A stretch of DNA of 64,000 nucleotides from Bog-793 sp963803025 (GTDB lineage: Bacteria > Actinomycetota > Acidimicrobiia > Acidimicrobiales > Bog-793): the NCBI GenBank assembly GCA_963803025.1, contig CAWDKZ010000020.1, positions 62,001-126,000 of the forward strand. Reading direction: 5' to 3'. The position numbers and the translations under genes are program-made. The notes under the pieces were generated by a model, which was given only the letters and a program-made list of their open reading frames with translations, did not search any database and had not been told where the DNA came from. Positions 34,794 to 42,717 of this stretch are shown in pieces; the first letter of the stretch is position 1; each line of letters opens with the position of its first letter.

Positions 34794-35156
34794 ATGGCTG
34801 GCACCGAGCGCACCCACGCGTTGCGTCGCCGCCGCCACGAGCGGTTGCGCCGCAAGGTCACCGGGACCGCCGAGCGGCCGCGCCTCGCCGTCTTCCGTTC
34901 GAACCGCCACATCGTCGCCCAGGTGATCGACGACGCCGCGGGGCGCACGATCGTCGCGGCCTCGACGATGGAGGCGGTCCTGCGCACGAAGCCGACCGGC
35001 AACGTCGCCGCCGCCGCCGAGGTCGGTCGGCTGATCGCCGAACGCGCCCGGCAACAGGGGGTCGGCCAGGTCGTGTTCGACCGCGGCGGGTCCCGGTACC
35101 ACGGCCGCATCGCGGCCCTCGCCGAGGCCGCGCGCGCGGCGGGATTGGAGTTCTGA
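34794..35156 (+). CDS. rplR: 50S ribosomal protein L18 (uL18)
   Basis: 5S rRNA-binding protein, 120 residues. Basic N-terminus RRRRHERLRRKVTGTAERPR, then LAVFRSNRHIVAQVIDDAAG, AEVGRLIAERARQQGVGQVV and the closing FDRGGSRYHGRIAALAEAAR. Two nt after rplF and directly abutting rpsE. Confidence 0.97.
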   Translation: MAGTERTHALRRRRHERLRRKVTGTAERPRLAVFRSNRHIVAQVIDDAAGRTIVAASTMEAVLRTKPTGNVAAAAEVGRLIAERARQQGVGQVVFDRGGSRYHGRIAALAEAARAAGLEF

Positions 35157-35705
35157 ATGGCGGAGTCCCAGTACGAGGAGCGGACGATCCGGGTGAACCG
35201 CGTCGCCAAGGTGGTCCAGGGCGGTCGGCGCTTCTCGTTCACCGCGTTGATGGTCGTCGGAGACGGCCAGGGTCGTGTCGGCCTCGGCTACGGCAAGGCC
35301 AAAGAAGCCGGTCTCGCCGTGCAAAAGGGGATCGAGGACGCGAAGAAGAACCTCTTCGACGTGCCGTTGGCCGGATCGACGATCGTCCACCCGGTGATCG
35401 GCTCGGCCGGGGCCGGCAGGATGCTGCTCAAGCCCGCGGCTCCGGGCACCGGCGTCATCGCCGGCGGCGCGGCGCGCGCGATCTTCGAGATGGCGGGCGT
35501 GCGCGACGTCGTCGCCAAGTCGCTCGGCACGTCGAACTCAATCAACGTCGCCCACACGACGATCGCCGGGTTGAAGGCGCTCCGCCGACCGGACGAGGTG
35601 GCGCGCCTGCGCGACAAGTCCCCCGAGGAGGTCTCCCCGGCGGGAGTGCTGCGCTCCTACAACGAGCGACGTCGGGCGGCAACGGTCGTCGGCGGGGTGC
35701 GTTGA
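35157..35705 (+). CDS. rpsE: 30S ribosomal protein S5 (uS5)
   Basis: A 182-residue protein important for decoding accuracy. YEERTIRVNRVAKVVQGGRR begins the dsRNA-binding-like domain; FTALMVVGDGQGRVGLGYGK and GAGRMLLKPAAPGTGVIAGG are signature segments. SLGTSNSINVAHTTIAGLKA ends the core. The loop with the conserved Gly-Arg-Arg (spectinomycin site) is wild type. The ATG abuts the rplR stop. Confidence 0.97.
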   Translation: MAESQYEERTIRVNRVAKVVQGGRRFSFTALMVVGDGQGRVGLGYGKAKEAGLAVQKGIEDAKKNLFDVPLAGSTIVHPVIGSAGAGRMLLKPAAPGTGVIAGGAARAIFEMAGVRDVVAKSLGTSNSINVAHTTIAGLKALRRPDEVARLRDKSPEEVSPAGVLRSYNERRRAATVVGGVR

Positions 35706-35706
35706 C

Positions 35707-35970
35707 ATGCCACCGCGTCCCGCACGCGGCTCGGACGGGATCGTCGTGACCCAGGTTCGCTCGGCGATCGGTACCAAGCCGAAGCACCGCGCGACCCTGC
35801 GGGCTCTCGGCCTGCGCCGCGTCGGCCAGTCGAACGTGCTCGCCGATCGGCCCGAGATCCGTGGCATGCTCGCGCGCGTGTCGCACCTGGTGAAGGTCAC
35901 CGAGTCCTCGCCGCGCCGGCGCGCCGGCGCGGCGGCGAAGGGCACCTCGACGGACAAGGCGGACGCGTGA
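35707..35970 (+). CDS. rpmD: 50S ribosomal protein L30 (uL30), extended
   Basis: Core of about 60 residues has VTQVRSAIGTKPKHRATLRA, LGLRRVGQSNVLADRPEIRG and MLARVSHLVKVTE. Total is 87 residues; the extra consists of a short N-terminal lead and a Ala/Arg/Lys tail of about 22 residues (SPRRRAGAAAKGTSTDKADA). Bacterial L30 is usually about 60. Overlaps rplO (GTGATG). Confidence 0.93.
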   Translation: MPPRPARGSDGIVVTQVRSAIGTKPKHRATLRALGLRRVGQSNVLADRPEIRGMLARVSHLVKVTESSPRRRAGAAAKGTSTDKADA

Positions 35971-36458
35971 TGCGCCTCAACGATCTCGCGCCAGCCCCGG
36001 GCGCGCATCGGGCCCGTCGCCGCGTCGGCCGGGGGACGGGGGGCAAGGGCGGCAAGACCGCCGGACGCGGCACCAAGGGCCAGCTCGCGAGGAACACCGT
36101 CAGCGTCGGGTTCGAGGGCGGCCAGCTGCCGCTCACCCAGCGGATCCCGAAGCTGCGCGGCTTCGCGAACCCGTTCCGTGTCGAGTACAACGTCGTCAAC
36201 CTCGACGATCTCGACAAGCACGTCGGCGACACCGTGACCCCGGAGACGTTGCGCGCCTCGGGGATCGTCCATGAGCGGGGCCTGGTGAAGGTGCTCGGAC
36301 GCGGGACGATCTCGCGGGCGATCGCCGTCGAGGCCCACGCCTTCTCGAAGAGCGCCGCTCGGGCCATCACCGGGGCCGGCGGGTCCGTGACCGTCGTGCC
36401 GTCGCCCCACGGTGACCGCCGGCCCCCCGTCCGGGGCAACGCGCTGGCGAACCGGTAG
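35970..36458 (+). CDS. rplO: 50S ribosomal protein L15 (uL15)
   Basis: A 162-residue protein. Gly/Arg-rich N-terminal extension RRRVGRGTGGKGGKTAGRGT, KGQLARNTVSVGFEGGQLPL and TQRIPKLRGFANPFRVEYNV precede the globular domain with KVLGRGTISRAIAVEAHAFS. ATG 35970 overlaps the rpmD stop (TGATG); a GTG three bases earlier is equally possible. Followed by a 94-nt gap to secY, with a typical stop-region GC-rich sequence but no gene. Confidence 0.96.
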   Translation: MRLNDLAPAPGAHRARRRVGRGTGGKGGKTAGRGTKGQLARNTVSVGFEGGQLPLTQRIPKLRGFANPFRVEYNVVNLDDLDKHVGDTVTPETLRASGIVHERGLVKVLGRGTISRAIAVEAHAFSKSAARAITGAGGSVTVVPSPHGDRRPPVRGNALANR

Positions 36459-36552
36459 GAGACGGGGTGGACGGGACCGTGGCGGGGTGGACGGTGGGGT
36501 CGGTTCGGCGCGTGACCGCCCTCCACGACGCCGCCGTTGAACGGGAGGGGCC

Positions 36553-37836
36553 GTGCTCTCGAGCCTGAAGAACATCGTCAGGGTCGCCGACCTCCGCAAC
36601 AAGGTCCTGTTCACCCTGCTCGTGATCGCGATCTACCAGCTCGGCGCCAACATCCCCGTGCCGGGCGTGAGCTTCAAGGCGATTCAGTCGATCTCGAACG
36701 CGGCGAAGGGCTCGGGGATCCTCGGATTCCTCAACCTGTTCTCGGGTGGGGCGCTCGCACGGGCCGCAGTCCTCGGTCTCGGGATCATGCCGTACATCAC
36801 CTCGTCGATCATCATCCAGCTCCTGACGACGGTGATCCCGAAGTTCACCGAGTGGCGGGACCAGGGCGCCGTCGGTCAGCGCAAGCTGACCCAGGCGACG
36901 CGCTACCTCACGGTCTCGCTGGCGCTGATGCAGTCGTCGGGCCTCGTGTTCCTCTTGCACTCGGGCCAGCTGATCGGGACGAACGTCGACCTCGTCCCCG
37001 ATTTCACGGCGCCGCGGGTGCTGTTCATCATCCTCACCTTCACCGCCGGCACGGCGTTCGTCATGTGGCTCGGCGAGCTCATCACCCAGCGCGGCATCGG
37101 CCAGGGGATGTCGATCATCATCTTTGCCAACGTCGTGGCGACCATCCCCCTCGATGTCGACCTCATCAAGGCGGACAAGTCGTACGCGGGTCTCGTGATC
37201 ATCGGGCTCGTCTGTGTCGCGCTCCTCGTCGCGATCGTGTTCACCGAGCTCGGCCAGCGTCGGATACCCGTGACCTTCGCCCGCCGGGTCCAGGGTCGTC
37301 GGATGTACGGGGGCCAGAGCACCTACATCCCGCTGAAGGTGAACCAGGCCGGCGTGATCCCGATCATCTTCGCGAGCTCGCTGCTTTACATCCCGGTCCT
37401 CGTCTCCACCGTGCTGCCGTGGGCCGGGGTGCGCGCGTGGATCACGGCGAACCTCGTGAGCCCGACGGGCGGCGTGTACCTCGTGCTGTACGGCCTGTTC
37501 ATCGTGGCCTTCACGTTCTTTTACGTGCAAGTGAGCTTCGACCCGGTCCAGCAGGCGGACCAGATCCGCAAACAGGGCGGATACATCCCCGGCATCCGAC
37601 CGGGACCGCCGACCGAGAGCTATCTCTCGAAGATCCTGAACCGGATCACGCTGCCGGGATCGCTCTTCTTGGCGTTCGTCGCGCTCACGCCCTCGGCGAT
37701 CCTCGCCGCCTGGCACATCCTCGGGATCCCGTTCTTCGGGACGACGCTCCTCATCAGCGTCGGCGTCGCGCTGCAGACGAACCAGCAGATCAACAGCCAG
37801 CTCACGATGCGCAACTACGAGGGCTACCTCACCTAG
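36553..37836 (+). CDS. secY: Preprotein translocase subunit SecY
   Basis: Channel subunit with ten membrane helices, 427 residues. The first helix and loop read NKVLFTLLVIAIYQLGANIP; the plug region has FLNLFSGGALARAAVLGLGI and MPYITSSIIIQLLTTVIPKF. The cytoplasmic ribosome-binding loop has ELGQRRIPVTFARRVQGRRM. Near the end is NQQINSQLTMRNYEGYL. The GTG start has GGGAGGGG upstream. adk starts immediately after its stop. Confidence 0.98.
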   Translation: MLSSLKNIVRVADLRNKVLFTLLVIAIYQLGANIPVPGVSFKAIQSISNAAKGSGILGFLNLFSGGALARAAVLGLGIMPYITSSIIIQLLTTVIPKFTEWRDQGAVGQRKLTQATRYLTVSLALMQSSGLVFLLHSGQLIGTNVDLVPDFTAPRVLFIILTFTAGTAFVMWLGELITQRGIGQGMSIIIFANVVATIPLDVDLIKADKSYAGLVIIGLVCVALLVAIVFTELGQRRIPVTFARRVQGRRMYGGQSTYIPLKVNQAGVIPIIFASSLLYIPVLVSTVLPWAGVRAWITANLVSPTGGVYLVLYGLFIVAFTFFYVQVSFDPVQQADQIRKQGGYIPGIRPGPPTESYLSKILNRITLPGSLFLAFVALTPSAILAAWHILGIPFFGTTLLISVGVALQTNQQINSQLTMRNYEGYLT

Positions 37837-38502
37837 ATGGAGGGTGCCGCGCGTCTCATCGTCCTCGGCAAGCAGGGCTCGGGGAAAGGAACCCAGTGCG
37901 TGCGGATCTCGCAGCACTACGGGATCCCGCACATCTCGACCGGAGACATGCTGCGTGCCGCGGTGAAGTCCGGGACCCCTCTCGGCAGGACCGTGCAGCG
38001 CACGATGGAGGCCGGAGAGCTCGTCTCGGACGACATCATCCTCGAGGTGATCGCGGCGCGGTTGCGCGAGCACGACGCCGCGACCCGTGGCTTCGTCCTC
38101 GACGGCTTCCCCCGCACCGTCGCCCAAGCGGACCGGCTCGACGAGATCCTCGCCCCCGGGGCGATCGACCTCGTGGCGAGCCTCGACATCCCGACGAGCG
38201 TCGTCGTCGAGAGGATCGCGCAGCGGCGCACCTGCTCGGGTTGCGGCCGGGTCTACTCGCTCACCGCACCGCCCCGGGTCGATTGGACCTGTGATGTCTG
38301 CGGCGGCGAGGTCATCCAGCGCGAGGACGACACCGAGGAGGCGGTGGGTCGGCGCCTCGACCTCTACGACGCCCAGACGGCACCTCTCATCGCCCGCTAC
38401 CAGCGGGCCGGCAAACTCGTCCCGGTCGAGGCGACCGGCACCGTCGACGAGGTGGCGGACCGCCTCATCGCGCTCATCGACAACCGCCTCGCCGGCGGGT
38501 GA
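37837..38502 (+). CDS. adk: Adenylate kinase, zinc-LID type
   Basis: Converts ATP + AMP to two ADP. 221 residues. P-loop GKQGSGKGT (11-19), AMP-binding STGDMLRAAVKSGTPLG, NMP helix then GFVLDGFPRTVAQADRLDEI. The LID domain carries two CxxC pairs (Cys133/136 and Cys152/155), a structural zinc site found in Gram-positive-type Adk but absent in many mycobacterial ones. Ends with Arg/Asp catalytic residues in VGRRLDLYDAQTAPLI. Part of the secY-adk-map block. Confidence 0.97.
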   Translation: MEGAARLIVLGKQGSGKGTQCVRISQHYGIPHISTGDMLRAAVKSGTPLGRTVQRTMEAGELVSDDIILEVIAARLREHDAATRGFVLDGFPRTVAQADRLDEILAPGAIDLVASLDIPTSVVVERIAQRRTCSGCGRVYSLTAPPRVDWTCDVCGGEVIQREDDTEEAVGRRLDLYDAQTAPLIARYQRAGKLVPVEATGTVDEVADRLIALIDNRLAGG

Positions 38503-38511
38503 GGTCGAGGG

Positions 38512-39252
38512 GTGATCCGCACTCCCGAAGAGATCGAGAAGATGCGCCGCGCCGGGCGCGTCGTCGCCGAGATCATCGCCGAGACGAGGGCCGCGATCCG
38601 TCCGGGGATGACGACCCTCGGGCTCGACGCGGTCGCGCGCGCGGTGCTCGAGAGGCGCGGGGCGCGGTCGAACTTCCTCAACTACCACGGCTTTCCCGCG
38701 GTCATCTGCACGTCGCCGAACAACATGATCGTTCACGGCATCCCCGGCGGCTACGTGCTGCAAGAAGGCGACATCCTGTCCGTCGACTGCGGGGCGATCG
38801 TCGAGGGCTACCACGGCGACGCCGCATACACCGCTCCGGTCGGCAAGGTTTCCGCCCTCGCCCTCCGGCTCATGGAGACGACCGAACGCTCGCTGCGGGC
38901 CGGGATCGACGTGATGCGCCCCGGCAACCGGCTGCACGAGATCGGCCGGGTGGTGCAGGAAGTCGCCGAGGCGGCCGGGTTCTCGGTCGTGCGCAAGTAC
39001 GTCGGCCACGCCATCGGGACCGAGATGCACGAGGAACCCCCGGTCCCGAACTACTGGCCCGGTGCCCCCGGGCCGAGGCTGAAGCCGGGAAACGTGTTCG
39101 CCGTCGAGCCGATGGTGAACGTGGGCGGCCCCGACACCGTCGAGCTCGAGGACGGCTGGAGCGTCGTGACCGCCGACGGGAGCCTCTCGGCGCACTTCGA
39201 GCACACAATCGCGATCAGCGACGACGGCCCAGAGGTGCTAACGGGACCGTGA
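38512..39252 (+). CDS. map: Methionine aminopeptidase, type I
   Basis: Removes the initiator Met from nascent proteins using two metal ions; 246 residues. Starts IRTPEEIEKMRRAGRVVAEI. Metal ligands are visible as the two Asp in SVDCGAIVEGYHGDAAYT, His in GHAIGTEMHEEP, Glu in FAVEPMV and Glu in the final AHFEHTIAI. The substrate His is in NFLNYHGFPAVICTSPN. It is the short type Ia/b form without an N-terminal SH3-binding extension. GTG start; 9 nt after adk. Confidence 0.96.
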   Translation: MIRTPEEIEKMRRAGRVVAEIIAETRAAIRPGMTTLGLDAVARAVLERRGARSNFLNYHGFPAVICTSPNNMIVHGIPGGYVLQEGDILSVDCGAIVEGYHGDAAYTAPVGKVSALALRLMETTERSLRAGIDVMRPGNRLHEIGRVVQEVAEAAGFSVVRKYVGHAIGTEMHEEPPVPNYWPGAPGPRLKPGNVFAVEPMVNVGGPDTVELEDGWSVVTADGSLSAHFEHTIAISDDGPEVLTGP

Positions 39253-39278
39253 CCGAACGGGCTGTGAGGTGCTAAAAT
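39249..39278 (+). promoter_or_regulatory. Internal promoter before infA
   Basis: GTGACC (39249-39254), 18-nt spacer, TAAAAT (39273-39278). It overlaps the end of map and is one of the few AT-rich motifs in the region. It would transcribe infA-rpmJ-rpsM onwards, with a leader of about 185 nt. Confidence 0.5.
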
Positions 39279-39297
39279 CCTTCCTGCTTCGGGTCAG

Positions 39298-39327
39298 CCG
39301 GCCCGTGGATTGGTTGTCGCGGGCCGG
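39298..39327 (+). promoter_or_regulatory. Hairpin in the infA leader
   Basis: CCGGCCCG (39298-39305) pairs perfectly with CGGGCCGG (39320-39327) around a 14-nt loop. It follows the TAAAAT element by about 20 nt. No U tract; more likely a 5' leader structure or stabiliser than a terminator. Confidence 0.45.
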
Positions 39328-39470
39328 AATCACATCTTGTGGCCCCACGGCCGCAGGCCACGCGGACGGTTGGGGCTGCCCCACCGCTCGTCGGGGGTCG
39401 TCGACGTCATGACGGGTTGTGGGTTGGCTGCGGACCCGTAGTCGCCAGGAGTTCCGTCGAGGAGGTTGAC

Positions 39471-39695
39471 CTGCCGAAGCCGAAGGAAGACGCGATCGTG
39501 CTCGAGGGCACGGTCGTCGAGCCGTTGCCGAACGCGATGTTCCGCGTCGAGCTCGAGAACGGTCACAAGGTTCTCGCCCACAGCTCGGGCAAGATGCGCA
39601 TGCACCGCATCCGCATCCTCCCGGGCGACCGAGTCCAGGTCGAGATCACGCCGTACGACCTGTCGCGGGGCCGGATCACCTATCGGTACAAGTAG
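39471..39695 (+). CDS. infA: Translation initiation factor IF-1, probable CTG start
   Basis: OB-fold factor that blocks the A site during initiation. The body matches the family throughout: VLEGTVVEPLPNAMFRVELE, GHKVLAHSSGKMRMHRIRIL and PGDRVQVEITPYDLSRGRIT. No ATG or GTG lies in frame near the expected start. CTG 39471 has a perfect AGGAGG (39460-39465) 5 nt upstream and gives 74 residues, close to the usual 72-73. The next in-frame alternative, a TTG about 60 nt upstream, would add about 20 unconserved residues and lacks a ribosome-binding site. CTG initiation is known but rare; for IF-1 it could be a control point. Confidence 0.9.
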   Translation: MPKPKEDAIVLEGTVVEPLPNAMFRVELENGHKVLAHSSGKMRMHRIRILPGDRVQVEITPYDLSRGRITYRYK

Positions 39696-39749
39696 GCACG
39701 AGTTCGGTTCCGCCAGACCCGGCGAGACCACGATCCAGGGGATGGGGCA

Positions 39750-39863
39750 GTGAAGGTACGTCCGAGCGTCAAAGCGATGTGCGAGAAGTGCAAGGTCATC
39801 CGCCGGCACGGCAGGGTGGTCGTGATCTGCGCCAACCCGCGCCACAAGCAGCGTCAGGGCTGA
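39750..39863 (+). CDS. rpmJ: 50S ribosomal protein L36 (bL36)
   Basis: Smallest ribosomal protein, 37 residues. GTG 39750 begins KVRPSVKAMCEKCKVIRRHG and ends with CANPRHKQRQG. Three Cys and a His (CEKC...C...H) form the zinc site of the C+ type. AGGGGATGGGG lies just upstream. Between infA and rpsM, as in most bacteria. Confidence 0.95.
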   Translation: MKVRPSVKAMCEKCKVIRRHGRVVVICANPRHKQRQG

Positions 39864-39867
39864 GGCG

Positions 39868-40248
39868 ATGGCCCGCATATCCGGCATCGACATCCCCCGC
39901 GAGAAGCGTCTCGAGGTCGCGCTCACCTACATCTACGGCATCGGGCGGACGACGTCCCAGCGCATCTGCGCGGCCGCCGACCTCGATGTCGACACCCGCG
40001 TGCGCGACCTCACCGAGGAGGAGGTCGCCCGGATCCGCACCTACGTCGACGCCAACCTGAAGGTCGAGGGCGACCTGCGGCGCGACGTCGCCCAGGACAT
40101 CAAGCGGAAGATGGAGATCGGCTCCTACCAGGGTGTCCGTCACCGCCGGGGTCTGCCGGTGCGGGGCCAGCGCACCCACACGAACGCCCGGACCCGCAAG
40201 GGCCCGAAGAAGACCGTCGCCGGCAAGAAGAAGGTCCGCAAGCACTGA
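39868..40248 (+). CDS. rpsM: 30S ribosomal protein S13 (uS13)
   Basis: Head protein contacting P-site tRNA and the 50S; 126 residues. Starts ARISGIDIPREKRLEVALTY, with IYGIGRTTSQRICAAADLDV (helix-two-turns-helix) and SYQGVRHRRGLPVRGQRTHT then NARTRKGPKKTVAGKKK. ATG 39868 is 4 nt after rpmJ. Standard length. Confidence 0.97.
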   Translation: MARISGIDIPREKRLEVALTYIYGIGRTTSQRICAAADLDVDTRVRDLTEEEVARIRTYVDANLKVEGDLRRDVAQDIKRKMEIGSYQGVRHRRGLPVRGQRTHTNARTRKGPKKTVAGKKKVRKH

Positions 40249-40327
40249 TGCGCACATCTCGTCACGCCACGCTCGAACCGGGCCGCGCCTCTCGTGCGGT
40301 CGCGCCGACCCGACAGGGCCGGGCCTG

Positions 40328-40729
40328 ATGGCGAAGCCGACCAAGCCCGGGGGTCGCCGGCCCCGCAAGCGCGAGCGCAAGAACGTCACGCACGGCGTCG
40401 CCCACATCAAGAGCTCGTTCAACAACACGATCGTTTCGATCGCCGACCACGAGGGCAACGTCATCGCCTGGGCGTCGGCCGGCAACGTCGGCTTCAAGGG
40501 CTCGCGCAAGTCGACGCCGTTCGCGGCCCAGATGGCCGCCGAGAGTTGCGCCCGCCGGGCGATGGAGCACGGGGTGCGCCGGGTCGACGTCCTGGTCCGG
40601 GGGCCCGGATCGGGGCGTGAGACGGCGATCCGGTCGCTCGCCGCGACCGGCATCGAGGTGACCGGCATCAAGGACGTCACGCCCATTCCGCACAACGGTT
40701 GCCGCCCGAAGAAGCGGCGCCGGGTCTAG
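40328..40729 (+). CDS. rpsK: 30S ribosomal protein S11 (uS11)
   Basis: Platform protein near the Shine-Dalgarno helix; 133 residues. Basic N-terminus then NVTHGVAHIKSSFNNTIVSI, GFKGSRKSTPFAAQMAAESC and GVRRVDVLVRGPGSGRETAI, ending HNGCRPKKRRRV. ATG 40328 fits; the in-frame extension back to 40133 overlaps rpsM and is not coding. The 79-nt gap before it holds no gene. Confidence 0.97.
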   Translation: MAKPTKPGGRRPRKRERKNVTHGVAHIKSSFNNTIVSIADHEGNVIAWASAGNVGFKGSRKSTPFAAQMAAESCARRAMEHGVRRVDVLVRGPGSGRETAIRSLAATGIEVTGIKDVTPIPHNGCRPKKRRRV

Positions 40730-40745
40730 GGACGGGAGGACGACG

Positions 40746-41372
40746 ATGGCCCGCTACCTGGGTCCGGCATGCCGGCTGTGCCGCCGCGAGAAGGTGAAGC
40801 TGTTCCTCAAGGGACCGAAGTGCGAGAGCCCCCAGTGTCCGATCGAGCGCCGCCCGTACCCGCCGGGCGAGCACGGGCGTGATCGTTCGCGCCAGGGTTC
40901 GGAGTACCTCGCCCAGCTGCGCGAGAAGCAGAAGGCGCGTCGCATCTACGGCGTGCTGGAGCGGCAGTTCCGCGGCCTCTACGAGGAGGCGAGTCGCGAG
41001 CACGGCATCACGGGCGAGAACCTGCTCCGCATGCTCGAGACCCGGCTCGACAACGTCGTGTTCCGGGCGCGCTGGGGCACGAGCCGGTCCCAGGCCCGCC
41101 AGTTCGTCAGCCACGGTCTCGTGCGCGTGAACGGTCATCGGGTCACGATCGCGAGCTTCCGCGTGCGTGTCGGCGACGTCGTCTCGCTCTCCGAGTCGGC
41201 GGCCGACCTCATCACGGTACGCCAGAACCTCGACCTCATCGACCGTCCCGTCCCGGGCTGGCTCGAGGTCGAAGATGACGGCCACGCCGTGCGCGTTCGG
41301 GCGATGCCCGAGCGCGAGCAGATCGACACCCAGGTGCGCGAGCAGCTCATCGTCGAGCTGTACTCGAAGTAG
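40746..41372 (+). CDS. rpsD: 30S ribosomal protein S4 (uS4)
   Basis: Primary 16S-binding and assembly protein; 208 residues. Starts ARYLGPACRLCRREKVKLFL. Four Cys in the first ~35 residues (CRLC, CESPQC) look like the zinc-binding form. The S4 RNA-binding domain has LETRLDNVVFRARWGTSRSQ and ARQFVSHGLVRVNGHRVTIA. Ends VREQLIVELYSK. GGGAGGACG precedes the ATG. Confidence 0.97.
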   Translation: MARYLGPACRLCRREKVKLFLKGPKCESPQCPIERRPYPPGEHGRDRSRQGSEYLAQLREKQKARRIYGVLERQFRGLYEEASREHGITGENLLRMLETRLDNVVFRARWGTSRSQARQFVSHGLVRVNGHRVTIASFRVRVGDVVSLSESAADLITVRQNLDLIDRPVPGWLEVEDDGHAVRVRAMPEREQIDTQVREQLIVELYSK

Positions 41373-41401
41373 ACGCCCCGAGAGCACAGGAGCCAGCCCA
41401 G

Positions 41402-42343
41402 ATGCTCATCATCCAGCGCCCCGCCGTCGAAGCGATCGGCGAGGAGGAGGGCAACCGTCAGAAGTTCTCGATCGGCCCGCTCGATCCCGGTTTCGGTCAC
41501 ACGCTCGGGAACTCTCTGCGTCGCACGTTGTTGTCGTCAATCCCGGGCGCCGGGGTGACCCAGGTCCGCTTCGACGACGCCCTCCACGAGTTCACCTTCC
41601 TGCCCGGGGTGAAAGAGGACGTCAGCGACATCATCTTGAATCTCAAGGACCTCGTCCTCGTCGTCGAGAGCGACGAACGGGTGACGCTGCGCGTCGACGT
41701 ACGCGGACCGGCGGAGGTGACCGGCGCCGACCTGCGTCTGACCGCCGACGTCGAGGTGCTCAATCCGGACCTGCACGTCGCCACCGTGAACGCCAAGGGG
41801 CGGCTCGCGATGGACGTCACCGTCGAACGCGGCAAGGGGTATCTCTCGGCCGAGAAGAGCAAGCACTCCTCGACGATCGGGGTCATCCCGGTGGACGCCA
41901 TCTTCTCGCCGGTCCGGCGGGTCGCCTTCACCGTCGAGCCGACGCGCGTCGAGCAGTCGACCGACTACGACCGGCTCGTGCTCGACATCGAGACGGACGG
42001 CTCGATCTCGCCCCGCGCCGCGCTCGCGTCCGCCGGCCAGACGCTGTGCTCGCTCGTCAACCTCGTCGCGGAGCTCTCCGACGAGGCGCGTGGCCTCGAG
42101 CTCGGCGATGCCGCCTCGGCGTCGAGCGGTTCGCCCGATCTCGACCAGCCGATCGAGGAGCTCGACTTGACCGAGCGCCCCCGCAACTGCCTGAAGCGGG
42201 CACAGATCAACACCATCGGCCAGCTCGTCGAGCGCTCGGCGGCGGATCTGCTCGGCATCACGAACTTCGGCCAGAAGTCCCTCGACGAGGTGCTGCAGCG
42301 TCTCGACGAACGTGGGCTCTCCCTCGCGGGCGAGCGGTACTGA
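41402..42343 (+). CDS. rpoA: RNA polymerase alpha subunit
   Basis: 313 residues. The N-terminal dimerisation/assembly domain has PLDPGFGHTLGNSLRRTLLS and SIPGAGVTQVRFDDALHEFT; the flexible linker at about 230-250 includes ASASSGSPDL; the C-terminal DNA/activator-binding domain reads LTERPRNCLKRAQINTIGQL and LLGITNFGQKSLDEVLQRLD. Both domains are full length. ATG 41402 is 29 nt after rpsD; rplQ starts 1 nt after the stop codon. Confidence 0.98.
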   Translation: MLIIQRPAVEAIGEEEGNRQKFSIGPLDPGFGHTLGNSLRRTLLSSIPGAGVTQVRFDDALHEFTFLPGVKEDVSDIILNLKDLVLVVESDERVTLRVDVRGPAEVTGADLRLTADVEVLNPDLHVATVNAKGRLAMDVTVERGKGYLSAEKSKHSSTIGVIPVDAIFSPVRRVAFTVEPTRVEQSTDYDRLVLDIETDGSISPRAALASAGQTLCSLVNLVAELSDEARGLELGDAASASSGSPDLDQPIEELDLTERPRNCLKRAQINTIGQLVERSAADLLGITNFGQKSLDEVLQRLDERGLSLAGERY

Positions 42344-42344
42344 C

Positions 42345-42707
42345 GTGCCGGCGGCCCCGCGCAAGAGCGTCCGTTTCGGCGGCGACGCGGCCCACCAGAA
42401 GGCGATGCTCGGCAACCTCATCGCGTCGCTCATCGCCGCCGAGGCGATCGTCACGACCGAGGCCAAGGCGAAGGCGCTCCGCCCGGTGGCCGAGAAGCTG
42501 ATCACCCGGGCCCGGGCCGGCGGGGTGCACAACCAACGCCAGGTCGTGGCCTTCCTGCGGGACAAGGACATGGCGCACAAGCTCTTCGCCGAGATCGGCC
42601 CGCGCTACGCCGATCGCAACGGCGGGTACCTGCGGATCCTGAAGCTCGGCCCCCGCCCGGGGGACAGCGCCCCGATGGCACGGGTCGAGTTCGTCGAGCC
42701 GATCTGA
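42345..42707 (+). CDS. rplQ: 50S ribosomal protein L17 (bL17)
   Basis: Tunnel-exit-region protein, 120 residues. Begins RKSVRFGGDAAHQKAMLGNL (family: RLGR..HR.AML.NL, here with an unusual VRFGGDAAH), then IASLIAAEAIVTTEAKAKAL, RPVAEKLITRARAGG and GGYLRILKLGPRPGDSAPMA. GTG 42345 sits one base past the rpoA stop. Last ribosomal gene of the alpha operon. Confidence 0.96.
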   Translation: MPAAPRKSVRFGGDAAHQKAMLGNLIASLIAAEAIVTTEAKAKALRPVAEKLITRARAGGVHNQRQVVAFLRDKDMAHKLFAEIGPRYADRNGGYLRILKLGPRPGDSAPMARVEFVEPI

Positions 42708-42717
42708 CGGCTTCACC

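Noticed and set aside
36367..39204. Minus-strand ORF of 945 codons opposite rplO-secY-adk-map
   Set aside because: Same mirror effect of third-position GC; no start site or recognisable protein.
39339..39470. In-frame extension of infA to upstream starts
   Set aside because: Would add about 20-44 residues unlike any IF-1, with no ribosome-binding site; AGGAGG before CTG 39471 is better placed.
40133..40327. Longer in-frame start for rpsK
   Set aside because: The extension overlaps rpsM and lies upstream of the canonical S11 N-terminus at ATG 40328.
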